Assembly (NCBI GenBank): GCA_029204225.1
Contig: CM055095.1
Coordinates: 70,965,957 to 71,029,956 of the forward strand
DNA: 64,000 nt
Direction: 5' to 3'
From: Diphasiastrum complanatum
Taxonomy: Eukaryota; Streptophyta; Lycopodiopsida; Lycopodiales; Lycopodiaceae
A program made the position numbers and the translations under genes. Under the pieces are notes generated by a model, which saw only the letters and a program-made list of their open reading frames with translations, ran no database searches and was not told where the DNA came from. Shown piece by piece: positions 21,342 through 33,224 of the stretch (position 1 is the first letter of the stretch; the number at the start of each line of letters is the position of its first letter).

Positions 21342-22069
21342 GGGGCCCTCCGCCATGGGAGACGCCCGAGGGTGTGATATCGTGGCTTTTAAGGTTTCAC
21401 CAAAATACACTATGAAAAAATCAGTAGGTTGTTACATATAGGGTAAAGTCCCGAAGCAAGGGCTGTGGAGGGGCAGCATCCAGAGACAAAGGCACGAGAG
21501 AGGACGTAGAGCTTTTGCACCAGAATTTATTTGACGTACAAAGAAATTGTTTACTCGGGCCTTTATGGGTGTCATGCCCTACTTAGACAAGCTACCTAGA
21601 TTTTTATGGTCGTAATGTCTTGCCAAGGGACAACCAAGAGGTCTCTACAATGGGGGTGAGTTGTGGGTGAACTTCATGTTTTCTTGCATCATGTGGGAAC
21701 TAGATTGGTAATTAGCTTTGTCAAACTAAATATATAGCAAATCGTAAAGCTTGCCATTAATATTGAATTAATCATCTCAAACCATCACACACACAATGTG
21801 CACGCATGTGTGCATGCACGCGAGCACACGCACACACATGCATCTCTAAAAAAACAGCTTTTCAAGGATAAAAAAATAAGAACTTCTCGTGTGGCAAAGG
21901 AAAAAGATCTTAGGGTTGAGGCCATTATCTTTTCTAGAGGCTAGGCGTTATTATAGTGCTAACGTATTGTGTTTTTTAGTTTTGATTTTTCTAGAAGTCC
22001 AAGGGCGCAAGGCCTTGGGCCTTCCCTCATGTAGTGCTCGACGAAAAAATGATGTCCGGCATAATGATA

Positions 22070-23200
22070 TGTGAAGTTAGAAATTGTAATAACATTGGCT
22101 GGTAATTAAGTCAACTTTCTTTAAAAAGGTTGGTGTGGACACCAAGTTGGAGATTGACAACTAGCACTTGAACATTCCATTATGTGAGAAGGTGTAGGTA
22201 GACAAAAATTAAGAGATTGACACTACTAGCATTCAAAGCTTCCAATATAAGCTACTAGTCTTAGGTGTCAATATCTTAAATCAATATCCACTTGGACGAA
22301 GGTTTTAATTAGTTATGGCAAGCAAAAGTATAGTAAGTTGTTTGATGTGCCATGCCACTCAACTACAAAGCATTTGGCATCATGAAATTTGAAGATACCT
22401 TTGAAGTTTTAAGCTTTTCCTCTTCTTCAAGGCGAACACTAGGAGCAAGGCACTTGTCCCCTCCATTGCCAATGAATAGGGACATATGTCACCTTTGATG
22501 GAAATGGGTAGTCCAATTATGCAGCCACATGGCATTGTGAGTCTGTAGTTAGTCAATCTACGTCGGCATGCTACTTACTCATCCCCATTTTCAACAAGGC
22601 ACAACATTATTCGTACGCCCACCCACAATACGTATTAATCACACTCCACCTCTCGACAATCAAACCACCCACACCTTACAAATATTTGACAAGGGACAAA
22701 CAAAGTGTCCTAATTTGTGACCATTGTGGGGGCTGTGTAAAGATTGGTGAGGTTGGCAATCCTAGCTTGGTTGTAAACATAGGCTTTTGAAGCTTATACC
22801 CTTTTCTCATTTTATGGCCGATTTCCAATTGTTGTTTTGATTTTTATTTATTTATCTTGATGGAGGGTTTGGTGTCCCTTTGATATCACAATTTAAGTTA
22901 GAGAAAGCTTGAAAACCTTGGGACGTGCCTTGTTTAATATCCAAACATTTTTCTTATCTACATGATTATATTTAAAGTTAGAAATCATAGCAATGGCTAG
23001 TGATTTAGTCATGCTTTTTGTCACAAGCTTCATGTGCACAACAATCTAGAAATTGACACGTAGCATTGATACCTTTCACTAGGAGTTATGAGTACTAGGT
23101 GCCAATCTCTAAAACATTGCCCACATGAACATTTGACAAAAGTTTTTAAATTGTGGCGAGTATAAGTATATTTTGTTAGATGTGCCTAGGCTTGCGGTTT
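22070..23200. repeat. Old diverged duplication
   Basis: 22070-22360 and 22972-23200 share the same order of motifs (AGTTAGAAAT, AATGGCT, GATTGACAC/AATTGACAC, TAGCATT, TAGGTGTCAAT/TAGGTGCCAAT, then AAGGTTTTAATT/AAAGTTTTTAAATT). Identity is low, so the duplication is ancient or both are copies of a non-coding repeat. Confidence 0.4.
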
Positions 23201-25469
23201 GAAAGTAAAAGGTAGGAAATAGAAAGGCCTTTTATTATGAAATTTTTCCTTTCCTTTGAAGTTTTAATATCAAAGCATCTTTATGTTAACTCTAATAGCT
23301 CCCGACAATGGTAAAATTCATTTGTATCATTTTTCAATGGCAATTAAAATTGCTTTGAGATAGCATCATATTATGTACATTATGTAGACGAATGTATATG
23401 TATCTCTACAACACAACATCCAGGAGTTGAGCTTATGCCTTCATGAACTCAATGACAACTCTTATCCAAGTCGAGTGGACATTATATCTTTTATGTGATC
23501 AAACTTGAAAGTCTCTTTTTATAATTAATGACCTATCTTTTTGGCATGGCTAAAATGAAAATGCTCATCTATGGAGGGAATATTGGTTTGAAGTGCTTAG
23601 AAGGCCTCAAAATGGAGGTATTTTCTCAAAAGTGCTTCATGTTCTTTGCTGGAAATAGGTGTTGCAAACACACAAAGACATGGTGCAATAGTCCTAGTAG
23701 AAGGAGCACTTCAAAAATAGATGAGGTTGACAATTTCTTGGCATGTTCTTAAGTATGCTTAGCTCTATGGAGAGTCAACTATGCATAACTATAACATCAT
23801 ACATGTCACGCTTATCCTCACTATTCTTTGTAATACTTATAAAATTGATAAAATATTTTTGTTCTTGGATTTGATTGTTTATCTCTTTAGTAGTTTGAAG
23901 CTAGTCTTTTCTCATTTTCCAACATTTATGGGCCCACATGTTTGTCCAAGTGTAGTTTATTTCCTCACCTACCTTCAACTCCTATTTTCTAGATCAAGCA
24001 ATAGTAATGCAAATAGGATAGCAAGGTAGTTTCTCCTTTCCTATCACGCAGTATTCCCAAAGAAAGAATGCCTATTCACAAAATGTGCAAGCTTCCAAAT
24101 GAAACCTAACGACAAACCAAGCATTACCTCTAATCAATCCACAGATCAAAGTGTACTTTTTCACTCTCTATCTCCTCTCCTAAGATAGCAAGAAATATAC
24201 AATATACATGAATGGGCGAACCACAACAAGATGAGAGAGATGAAGTGAGAGTAGAAGCAAGGACATCCATTTGCCAAAATGGTAAACTCTTCACCTTCTT
24301 TTGATTGGACATCAAAATGTTTAGATATTTGGCCTTTCTACCTATTGGCCAATTTCTACCTCCCTAAACTTGTAAGTTGAAAAATAGGCGAAAACATAGT
24401 TCTTCTAACTTGACTTTTAGGCCTTTAATTGATTTAATTTTGCAATGGCCTTAAAAAGTGCTTCTATTTTTAACTACCAAATGAAATACTGATGGCTCAT
24501 CAGGTTGGACTAACACACATAGAGTGCAAGAGCTCTCACACTTATTCTTCTATCTATTTCACACTAGACCCCACTAGCGCCCAACAATGCCTAATTGGAC
24601 CTTAATTGGTGACTGTCCCACAACACCTAAAATGAAACCACTATATGGGCTTGGTACTTGATCAAATATCACATGATCCGGTCCATCTAGGTTAAGTGTG
24701 CAATATTTTGGTCACGAAGATACGAAAAGAACATGGAATGGATGTCTTCCAACCAATGCATCATTGTTCAGGTAGCAAACTTAGCCTCCCAAGATCTGCC
24801 AAGCATTGCTACTCTATAGTATAATGTTGCGACAAGAATTTGCTCTAAAACTTCCCATGATTTAAACAAAAGCTTGGTATTGAATGCCAAACGAGACAAA
24901 TAAGTGTTCCACTTCATTTTAATGGCTACAAAAAACATGAAATCATGTGAAAATATCTAGTGAATGATTGTATTTTTTAGCAAAAGATTGTAAGAAATCA
25001 CCCTTTGTTGCCCAACCGAAAGTTTGCAATATTATTGGCCAATTTTGAGTGTGCATAGTGATTTGTTACATTTCGATGCAACACTCTGTCCATTTCTTCC
25101 TTCTTGGCATGGGAATATAACATGGATTCACTCTTAGAGAACATGAAGTGTAGCTCCTTATGGATTCAACATTTTGCTCAAAGATAATAGACACCACGTT
25201 GTAATCTCAGGGTCGATATATAGTCCAATTCCTTGCCCTGATTTGTGAAGTCTAAAATTTTAAAGTCTAGCCACACCTTGAGAATTCATAAGGATACTTC
25301 TTGAAGAACTGCTAGATGTTTCTTGACTGACTTCTGGAAGGCTCATGACATTGAAATAGTCCTCCTAGATGGAGTTGCAGGTAAAACCTCTTATTGCATT
25401 TCTTGTGATATCTTAGCCCTCGTATCTCTTATATCTTGGATAGGTCAACTATCTCTTATATCTTGGATA

Positions 25470-26331
25470 TGATAAATTTTACAGTTTTTAGGACAATAAT
25501 GATTGTACTTTACAATCATAGAGAGTTATTGGTTGCTTAATCAATGAATCTATCAAGTTCTACACATTAGATCTTGATCTAGATTCACTACACTTGGATT
25601 TAAGCAAGAGCAATGGATCAACACATCATTTTTTAGTGAGAGCGGCTTCACACGTGTGGAGTACTGTCCACTGTACGGCCTGCACCTGAAACAACAAGTA
25701 CAATGATACTAGATAGCAATCATGCATAAAAATCACAAGACAAATGACTAGAAATCTCACAAAAGTGTAGAGTGCAAAAGTCTCATCAATTTTCTTAGCA
25801 AAATGATGATCCTTTTATGGATCAAGTACATCCATGAGTCTGGTACAGTCCAGCAGGCCTTCACACGTGTGAAGAGTGCCACATCACTCATATCTATCCA
25901 TTTGATCCATCCTTGATCCTTATCCAATAGTTGACCTTCTAGAATATGACTAAAATCCAAAAAGCTAGTCTCCTAGAATATAGGAATATTCCCTACAAAA
26001 TAGGATCTAAGGAAAATGGTCAACTCTTATCTTCTAGTACTCTATACACACATGTGAACATCCACTTGCCATGTGGGAGCATTTACTCATGCACATGCAA
26101 GGAAAAGCTAATTTGTAGGTGACTAGTCAACTTGACTAAAAACTAGTCATTTCATGTTCACACTAACTAGAATGATACAAAATCAATTTGGATATATACA
26201 AACATGAAAAGTACATCCTTTCACACATGGGAACATGCTCCACACGTGTGAAATCATATCATCAACATATTCTAATGTTTGATCAATATTTACATGAACC
26301 AATGTCAAGTGAGAAGTGACAATTTTCAACA
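25470..26331 (-). repeat. 3' LTR of family D copia
   Basis: Plus-strand ends are TGATAAATTTT and ATTTTCAACA. It contains the motif TTCACACGTGTG at 25647 and 25860 and CCACACGTGTGAAA at 26240, three copies of the shared palindrome in one LTR. Confidence 0.95.
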
Positions 26332-26342
26332 CTCCTCCTCAC
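26332..26342 (-). promoter_or_regulatory. Polypurine tract of family D copia
   Basis: On the minus strand GTGAGGAGGAG directly precedes the LTR start TGTTGAAAATT. This is the usual primer for plus-strand DNA synthesis in LTR elements. An equivalent AGGAGGAG tract precedes the family A and B LTRs. Confidence 0.8.
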
Positions 26343-26344
26343 TT

Positions 26345-29300
26345 CTAACTTGGCAAATCTAGTGTACATCTATCTACAATTCCAAGAGCATATCTTAACT
26401 TAAAAAATGGATCTTTGGACAATGGTTTGGTTAAGATATCAGCTATGCATTCGGATGATGGTACATGATGTAGTTGCACTTCCTTGGATTGTACCTTCTC
26501 CCTCACAAAGTGGTGAGCTATCTCAATATGCTTTGTTCTAGCATGGAAGATAGGATTTGAAGCAATTTGTTGAGAAGCTTGATTGTCACAAAATATGTAA
26601 GGGATCTCCTCGGCCTCTAGCACATGTAGTTCCATCAAGAGTCTTCTTAGCCATAAGAGCTCTTTGGTTGTTGAAGTCAATGCCTTGTACTCGGCTTCAC
26701 AAGAAGATAGTGAGATTGTATCTTGCTTTTTGGAAAGCCAAGATATCACTCCTCCACAAAGAAATGTTGCAAATGCACTAATGGACTTCCTATCCATCTT
26801 GTCACCTGCAAAATCTGAATCCGAGTAGGCTCTCAAGTGCAAGTTAGATCCTTCATAAAGTATACCAAAAAATCTAGTACTAGAAACATATCTAAGTACT
26901 CTCTTGGCACTTTTCCAATGATGAATTAAAGGAGCCTGCATACTTTGACTCAACTTGCTTACACAAAAACTTAAGTCAGGTCTAGTGATGGTTAAATAGA
27001 TTAGAGAGCCTATAAGCTTCCTAAAGAGAGTGATGTCCTCAAAGGATGCTTCATCACCTTCATTAGTTGCTTTCACAACATGCTCCATAGGGGTGTCAAT
27101 CCCCTTACAATCTTTCATACCAAATCTTTCAAGAATGGAAGTAGCATACTTAGATTGACTTATGAAAGTACAATTGCTACTTCTAGACACTTCTATCCCA
27201 AGTATAAACTTTAGGAAGCCTAGATCTACCATCTTGAACTCACTAGATAAGTCAACTTTTACTTTGCCTATGCCATCATCATCATTTCCTGTCATAATGA
27301 TGTCATCAACATAAAGAACCAAAATGATGATCTTTCCTTCATTACATTTGAAATATAAAGAAGGTTCATAAGCACTTAGTACAAAGCCAAGAGAATAGAG
27401 AAAATCATGCAACCTAGAGTACCAAGCTCTAGGTGCTTGCTTCAAGCCATATAGGCTCTTCCTTAAGTAGCACACCTTTTGCTCCTCACCAATCTTGATG
27501 AAGCCCTCGGGTTGCATCATGTAGATTTCCTCTTCTAAGAAGCCATTCAAGAAGGCATTTGTCACATCCATTTGGTAGAGATCCCATTTGAACAAAGTAG
27601 CAATGCAAATGATTAATCTAATAGTTACAAGCTTAGCTACAGGTGCAAATGTTTCTTCATAATCCAATCCTTTTATTTGAAGAAATCCCTTAGCAACAAG
27701 CCTAGCTTTGTATTTACTAATAGATCCATCTTGATTGTACTTAATTCTATAAATCCACTTACATGCAAGTGGTTTCTTTCCTCTTGGAAGATTTACAAGA
27801 TTCCAAGTATGATTTTCTTCTAATGCATCATACTCTACTTGCATTGCATCTCTCCAAACTTTAGATTTACATGCTTCTTCAAAAGATGATGGTTCTTCAA
27901 TCAATGTAGCTAAAAAAGAGTAAGAGGTAGAAGATGTAGAGCCTTCCTTTTGCTTTCCCTTGTCCACATAGGTAAGCCTTGAGGGCTCGGCCTTGCTCCT
28001 TGATGATCTTCTTGGCCCCTTTTGACTTGGATCCAAATCTCCATCCTTGGGTTTGTCATGATCCTCCTCGGGTTTGTCAAGATCCTCCTCGGATTTGTCA
28101 AGATCTTCAATGCACAATGGGTTAGATCCATTTGACAAGCTCTTAGCAAATTGTGACTCATCAAAAAGTACATCCTTGCTTACCTTTACTTTCTTGGATG
28201 TAGGATCATATATCCTATATCCCTTGCTATTTTCTCCATAGCCAACAAAGATTCCTTTGAAGGAGGTAGCATCTTCTTTCCTTCTAGTCTCCAAAGGAAT
28301 GTGTACATAACAAGTACATCCAAAGATCTTAAAATATTTTACATTGGGTTTCTTATCAAACAAGGCTTGATAAGGTGAGATCCCATCTATAGCACTACTA
28401 GGAAGTCTATTACATAAATAATTAGCACATGTTATGGCTTCTCCCCAAAATGAGATGGGAAGTGATGCATCAAGCCTCAAGGACTTTGCACACTCACATA
28501 GACTCCTATTTTTCCTCTCGGCCACCCCATTTTGTTGAGGGGTGTAGGAACAAGTGTATTGTAACTTAATACCATTGATCTCACAAAAGTCTTTCATTTT
28601 ATTGGAGGTGTACTCTCCTCCATTATCACATCTTAGTGCTTTGATAGAAGTACTAAGTTGTTTCTCTACTAGAGACTTGAACTTAATGAAAGCTTCATAA
28701 ACAAGATTTTTCTTTGATAGTAACTCAATCCATGTGAATCTAGTACAATCATCTATAAAAGTTACATACATCAAGGCACCTCCATTACTTGCATGTGAAA
28801 AACTATGTACATCAGAATGTATGAGATCCAAGGGAGAGAGAGATCTTGATGAAGATTTCTTGTAAGAAGATTTGTGTGACTTTGCAAGGCCACATGCCTC
28901 ACACATTTTTCCACACTTCTTGAAAGCTCTTGGTAGGCCGAGAGCTAGTTCCTTGCTTGCCATTGACTCCATAGATTGAAGATTAGGATGGCCTAATCTC
29001 TTATGCCAAAGCTCCACTTGAGTTAGCTCCTCCCTAGCCAAGTTCACACTTTCACTTGCAACATTAGCATCCAACTTGAAAAGTCTCCCTTGCTTAATGC
29101 CACTAGCTATGCACTTATCATTTTTCAAGATGGAACAAACTCCATTCTTGAAATGTACATCTAGTCCATTGTCCATTAATTGTCCTACACTAAGCAAGTT
29201 TCTTGAAATGGTAGGAACATACAAAACATTATCTAGATCTATCCTTTTAGATGTGCCTAAACAAAGAGGTATAGATCCTATGCCATCTATCTTGCATGCT

Positions 29301-30325
29301 TGATCACTAGCAGTGTATATTGACTTCTTAGAGTCATTACAAGATAGAAGAGTAGAAAAATAATGCTTGTTAAAGGACATGTGGGAACTAGCCCCACTAT
29401 CTATCCACCATGTGTCTTGACTTGAAGTTGGTGTAGATGCAACCATTAAGGATGTGTTGAATCCATCCTCATATTCTTCCTCTTGAGCAATGTTCCCTTG
29501 ATCTCCTTTGGCTTGTTGATTCTTCTTCAAGTAGCATTCTGAGGCAAAGTGTCCTTTCTTTCCACAAAAGAAACACTTTAGTTTTGCCTTGTTCTTCACT
29601 TTGCCTTTGGAGGTAGATCCTCCATTCTTCATCTCGGCCTCCTTGCCTTGATTTTTCTTGGATGGATTTTGCTTTTTCTTGCCTTTAGATGTAAAGTTAG
29701 CTTTCTCCTCTCCTCCATTAAGTGACATGCTATCCATTCTTGTCTTGAGGTGTAGAAGCCTACTCTCCTCGGCCACAAGAACATTGTGCAACTTTTCAAT
29801 GGATGGAAGAGAGTCTTGAATGGCAAATGATTGGACTAAGTTGGTAAACTCATCACTTAGACCATTCAAAATGATTTGTACTAGTTCTTGATCTTGGATC
29901 TTCTCTCCTATTGCACTTAACTCCTTGTTAAGAGATTTGATCCTAAGAACATACTCTTGTCCACTCTCTCCACTTCCTTTCATGCTTTGGAAAACTTGAT
30001 TTCTTAGCATGAGGATTCTTGAAGTATTGTTGGATTCATAAATGCTCTTTAATGAATCCCAAGCCTCTTTGGATGAGGTACAAGAAGACACCTCTTTCAA
30101 GAGGTCATTGCATACATTTAACTTTATGCAATGTAGAGCTAATCTTGCTCTCTTCTTGTATTTGGCTTGTTCTTGGGGAGTTTGAGGCTCTTCCTCTACT
30201 CCTTGAACTATGTCATATAGATCATGGATCACTAGGAGTGATTCCATTCTCACTTTCCAAATGGAATAATTTGTGGAAGTGAGTCTCTCACTTGATTCCA
30301 TCAAATATCCACCCATGGATGACAT
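26345..30325 (-). CDS. Intact copia Gag-Pol polyprotein, 1326 aa
   Basis: Gag occupies about residues 1-245, followed by a CCHC knuckle (C251, C254, H259, C264). The protease motif WIDSGAS has D309. The pre-integrase zinc site comprises H441, H446, C475 and C478. The integrase triad is D505, D567, E603 with canonical spacings of 61 and 35. An acidic linker (about 740-765, repeats of DLDKxEE) precedes the reverse transcriptase, with D920 and YVDD at 1005-1008. RNase H has SDSDFAGD (~1168-1175), SSCEAEY and a terminal ADILTKP. No stop, frameshift or missing catalytic residue is seen. The Met chosen opens MSSMGGYLMESSERLTSTNY, the usual copia gag start. It is expected to assemble particles and integrate its own cDNA. 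Confidence 0.97.
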   Translation of the reverse strand: MSSMGGYLMESSERLTSTNYSIWKVRMESLLVIHDLYDIVQGVEEEPQTPQEQAKYKKRARLALHCIKLNVCNDLLKEVSSCTSSKEAWDSLKSIYESNNTSRILMLRNQVFQSMKGSGESGQEYVLRIKSLNKELSAIGEKIQDQELVQIILNGLSDEFTNLVQSFAIQDSLPSIEKLHNVLVAEESRLLHLKTRMDSMSLNGGEEKANFTSKGKKKQNPSKKNQGKEAEMKNGGSTSKGKVKNKAKLKCFFCGKKGHFASECYLKKNQQAKGDQGNIAQEEEYEDGFNTSLMVASTPTSSQDTWWIDSGASSHMSFNKHYFSTLLSCNDSKKSIYTASDQACKIDGIGSIPLCLGTSKRIDLDNVLYVPTISRNLLSVGQLMDNGLDVHFKNGVCSILKNDKCIASGIKQGRLFKLDANVASESVNLAREELTQVELWHKRLGHPNLQSMESMASKELALGLPRAFKKCGKMCEACGLAKSHKSSYKKSSSRSLSPLDLIHSDVHSFSHASNGGALMYVTFIDDCTRFTWIELLSKKNLVYEAFIKFKSLVEKQLSTSIKALRCDNGGEYTSNKMKDFCEINGIKLQYTCSYTPQQNGVAERKNRSLCECAKSLRLDASLPISFWGEAITCANYLCNRLPSSAIDGISPYQALFDKKPNVKYFKIFGCTCYVHIPLETRRKEDATSFKGIFVGYGENSKGYRIYDPTSKKVKVSKDVLFDESQFAKSLSNGSNPLCIEDLDKSEEDLDKPEEDHDKPKDGDLDPSQKGPRRSSRSKAEPSRLTYVDKGKQKEGSTSSTSYSFLATLIEEPSSFEEACKSKVWRDAMQVEYDALEENHTWNLVNLPRGKKPLACKWIYRIKYNQDGSISKYKARLVAKGFLQIKGLDYEETFAPVAKLVTIRLIICIATLFKWDLYQMDVTNAFLNGFLEEEIYMMQPEGFIKIGEEQKVCYLRKSLYGLKQAPRAWYSRLHDFLYSLGFVLSAYEPSLYFKCNEGKIIILVLYVDDIIMTGNDDDGIGKVKVDLSSEFKMVDLGFLKFILGIEVSRSSNCTFISQSKYATSILERFGMKDCKGIDTPMEHVVKATNEGDEASFEDITLFRKLIGSLIYLTITRPDLSFCVSKLSQSMQAPLIHHWKSAKRVLRYVSSTRFFGILYEGSNLHLRAYSDSDFAGDKMDRKSISAFATFLCGGVISWLSKKQDTISLSSCEAEYKALTSTTKELLWLRRLLMELHVLEAEEIPYIFCDNQASQQIASNPIFHARTKHIEIAHHFVREKVQSKEVQLHHVPSSECIADILTKPLSKDPFFKLRYALGIVDRCTLDLPS

Positions 30326-30744
30326 TTTAGAATGAATGCTCTTTTAAAAATCACAAAGATTTTTGAATTTTAAAAGATCTATGAAGTGGCCTAAAGCTTA
30401 CTAGAATGCCTATAGGCTTGTCTCTATCAAACTAACACACAAGCTTGAATGATACTCAAAGATCTTACCAAAAATTTCTAGCTTTCACTCTCACAAAAAA
30501 AATTGCTTTACACTTTTCTTAGAGATTTCACTTCAACTAAGGATCTGAACAAATCAGCCTCTTAGATCTGATCTTAGACTCTAAAAAGAAATGCTTCAAT
30601 GATCCAAAACACTATTTGGTCATAGGCATTAGTTAGAATGAATCTAGATCAATACTATGCTTCAAAAAGCACCAAAAATGAACTAGTATTGTGATTTTGG
30701 GACCAAAAAACACAAAGTAACTTGAATTGAAAGTTGCTGTACGG

Positions 30745-30760
30745 TTTCACACGTGTGAAA
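30745..30760. promoter_or_regulatory. Palindromic G-box motif in copia leader
   Basis: TTTCACACGTGTGAAA is a perfect 16-bp palindrome in the untranslated leader of family D, between primer site and gag, identical to the one in the family C solo LTR (13447-13462). Confidence 0.5.
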
Positions 30761-30908
30761 AGTACATACACAGCCTCCAAGTCGTTTTGATCCAAATGAT
30801 TACAAGCTATCACTCTAGAAGAACTCGCCCTCACTAGTATTGGCCAAAAAACAAATTTTGCCAATGATCTTTACAAGATTTATGATTCAATGATCACTCT
30901 CTTACTTA

Positions 30909-30920
30909 GCTCTGATACCA
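30909..30920 (-). promoter_or_regulatory. Primer binding site (initiator tRNA-Met)
   Basis: TGGTATCAGAGC on the minus strand, directly adjacent to the 5' LTR end. Confidence 0.93.
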
Positions 30921-31782
30921 TGATAAATTTTACAGTTTTTAGGACAATAATGATTGTACTTTACAATCATAGAGAGTTATTGGTTGCTTAATCAATGAAT
31001 CTATCAAGTTCTACACATTAGATCTTGATCTAGATTCACTACACTTGGATTTAAGCAAGAGCAATGGATCAACACATCATTTTTTAGTGAGAGCGGCTTC
31101 ACACGTGTGGAGTACTGTCCACTGTACGGCCTGCACCTGAAACAACAAGTACAATGATACTAGATAGCAATCATGCATAAAAATCACAAGACAAATGACT
31201 AGAAATCTCACAAAAGTGTAGAGTGCAAAAGTCTCATCAATTTTCTTAGCAAAATGATGATCCTTTTATGGATCAAGTACATCCATGAGTCTGGTACAGT
31301 CCAGCAGGCCTTCACACGTGTGAAGAGTGCCACATCACTCATATCTATCCATTTGATCCATCCTTGATCCTTATCCAATAGTTGACCTTCTAGAATATGA
31401 CTAAAATCCAAAAAGCTAGTCTCCTAGAATATAGGAATATTCCCTACAAAATAGGATCTAAGGAAAATGGTCAACTCTTATCTTCTAGTACTCTATACAC
31501 ACATGTGAACATCCACTTGCCATGTGGGAGCATTTACTCATGCACATGCAAGGAAAAGCTAATTTGTAGGTGACTAGTCAACTTGACTAAAAACTAGTCA
31601 TTTCATGTTCACACTAACTAGAATGATACAAAATCAATTTGGATATATACAAACATGAAAAGTACATCCTTTCACACATGGGAACATGCTCCACACGTGT
31701 GAAATCATATCATCAACATATTCTAATGTTTGATCAATATTTACATGAACCAATGTCAAGTGAGAAGTGACAATTTTCAACA
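30921..31782 (-). repeat. 5' LTR of family D copia
   Basis: 862 bp, visually identical to 25470-26331, including a shared spurious 67-codon frame with the same translation. Confidence 0.95.
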
Positions 31783-31787
31783 GGATA

Positions 31788-32545
31788 GGTTCGACTATCA
31801 TCCTCTTGATCAATCATCTGTGGTAGGTGGTGACAAGATCTGGGTGGTAGGACCTACTTGAGTGGTAGTAGTTGCTTTTGAGAATATTGCTGAAATGATC
31901 TCTTGGTCCTTCTGAAGCTTGCTCATTGTCAACATATTATACTGATCAAATCTTTTCTAGAAGCCCACTAGAAAATTCTTGTAGTTGGTAACCCTTTGCA
32001 TGAGATAAGAGATTTTGTGAAGAGATGTTGAAAGAGTTGTGGTTGGGCTAGCCATTAAGGAGTCTCTTTTCAATGTTATGTCTTGTAACGCTTTCCATAT
32101 TCGATCCTTCTCCCATTTGGCTATTTCCAATTGTATTCAAAGGAGTTGAGTTTGTTTCTTTGCATCTTGAACAGTTTATTAACCTGAATATATGCATTCT
32201 AAAAACAGTTCTACAACTCTTGAACATGTTTCTATAGCATCTCTTCATGTGTTTGAACCTACTGCAATTGTGCGTTGGCTGAATCTTCATGCTATTTTAC
32301 TAGTTTTACCCTCTTCTCATTAGATTGAAGCTTGTACCACGCATGACACTCACCCAATTGTAGATCCAAAAACCTCGTTCTAGGCCTCTAAAGCTACACC
32401 TTTAAAGAGGCACATAAAAGAGGCTACATTTTTTTGGCATCGTTGTTGGGGAGAGGTGCTAAAGCTATTTTAGAAGTGTTTTCTTATTTTTTTACTTTTA
32501 TTTTTTTTGCTTCATTTTGTAAATAGGCTTTTTACTCGCCCTTCC
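31788..32545. other. Intergenic; no gene seen
   Basis: This is the continuation of the site into which family D inserted. No supported gene or repeat was found. Confidence 0.5.
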
Positions 32546-33212
32546 TGTTAGATTTTATCAATTTTCACATAGTTTTAGCAATTTGTTTGGCATCTATGTG
32601 GATCCACACTTGTGAGGACCTGTCCACACATGTGAAATAACACTTGTAATATTCAGATCCATTGTACTTAGACTTTATTTGAGTCAAATGTCAAATCTCC
32701 TAGATTGTAGGGGTTATCTCCTAGATTGTAGGAATCTAGAAGGTCAACACAAACCACCAATTGATGATGTGGCAAATTAGATAGATCTTATCTAAAGTGG
32801 ATATGGATGAGTACAATGAGCTATCTCACACGTGCTGGAAGCAGCCTAGAGAGAGATTATGATGAGTGTGTACTTGATCCATGATGGATCCATTGTGAGA
32901 TTAATCTTGAGAGACATTGATTTGGGAGCGATCATTGTGTTTTCACTCTCTTAAGCTAATTCTTTGTGAATGAATGCTTGGTATTTGCTTAGTAAACATA
33001 TTTTTTGATAACAGGCCGTACACCTATTGTACTTCACATGTGTGAAGCCTTTGGATCATCTTTTTTTTATTGTTCTTGCTTGGATCACTAGAAATTGTCA
33101 AGTAGAAGCTAGAATTGGATGCTAGTCTTGATATAGATCAAGATCCCAAGTAAAAATCACTCTTATTGATCATTTGTGGATCAAAATGAGTCCTTAACTC
33201 TGAAATTTGACA
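32546..33212 (+). mobile_element. 5' LTR of truncated copia, family E
   Basis: It starts TGTTAGATTTTATC and ends TGAAATTTGACA, followed at once by the primer site TGGTATCAGAGCC (33213-33225). It carries TTCACATGTGTGAAG at 33033-33047, a one-base variant of the shared palindrome. The 5' boundary is set by the TG nearest the expected length and could be off by some bases. Confidence 0.75.
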
Positions 33213-33224
33213 TGGTATCAGAGC
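33213..33224 (+). promoter_or_regulatory. Primer binding site (initiator tRNA-Met)
   Basis: TGGTATCAGAGC immediately after the LTR end. Confidence 0.92.

Larger units (their letters stand above)
21142..25464. other. Gene-poor region
   Basis: No gene can be supported. It holds a C-tract (21322-21341), a CA-rich purine/pyrimidine stretch near 21785-21845, an old duplication (22070-23200), and just before the copia insertion a short repeat of atctcttatatcttggat (about 25428-25469). Confidence 0.5.
25470..31782 (-). mobile_element. Complete young Ty1/copia retrotransposon, family D
   Basis: Two 862-bp LTRs (30921-31782 as 5' LTR, 25470-26331 as 3' LTR) look identical by eye throughout. The element is bounded by the target duplication GGATA at 25465-25469 and 31783-31787. 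A tRNA-iMet primer site (30909-30920) abuts the 5' LTR, a purine tract abuts the 3' LTR, and one uninterrupted polyprotein lies between. Identical LTRs mean a very recent insertion, and every part needed for autonomous transposition is present. Confidence 0.96.

Noticed and set aside
25757-25960. 67-codon frame occurring twice (also 31208-31411)
   Set aside because: It is LTR sequence; the duplication is simply the two identical LTRs.
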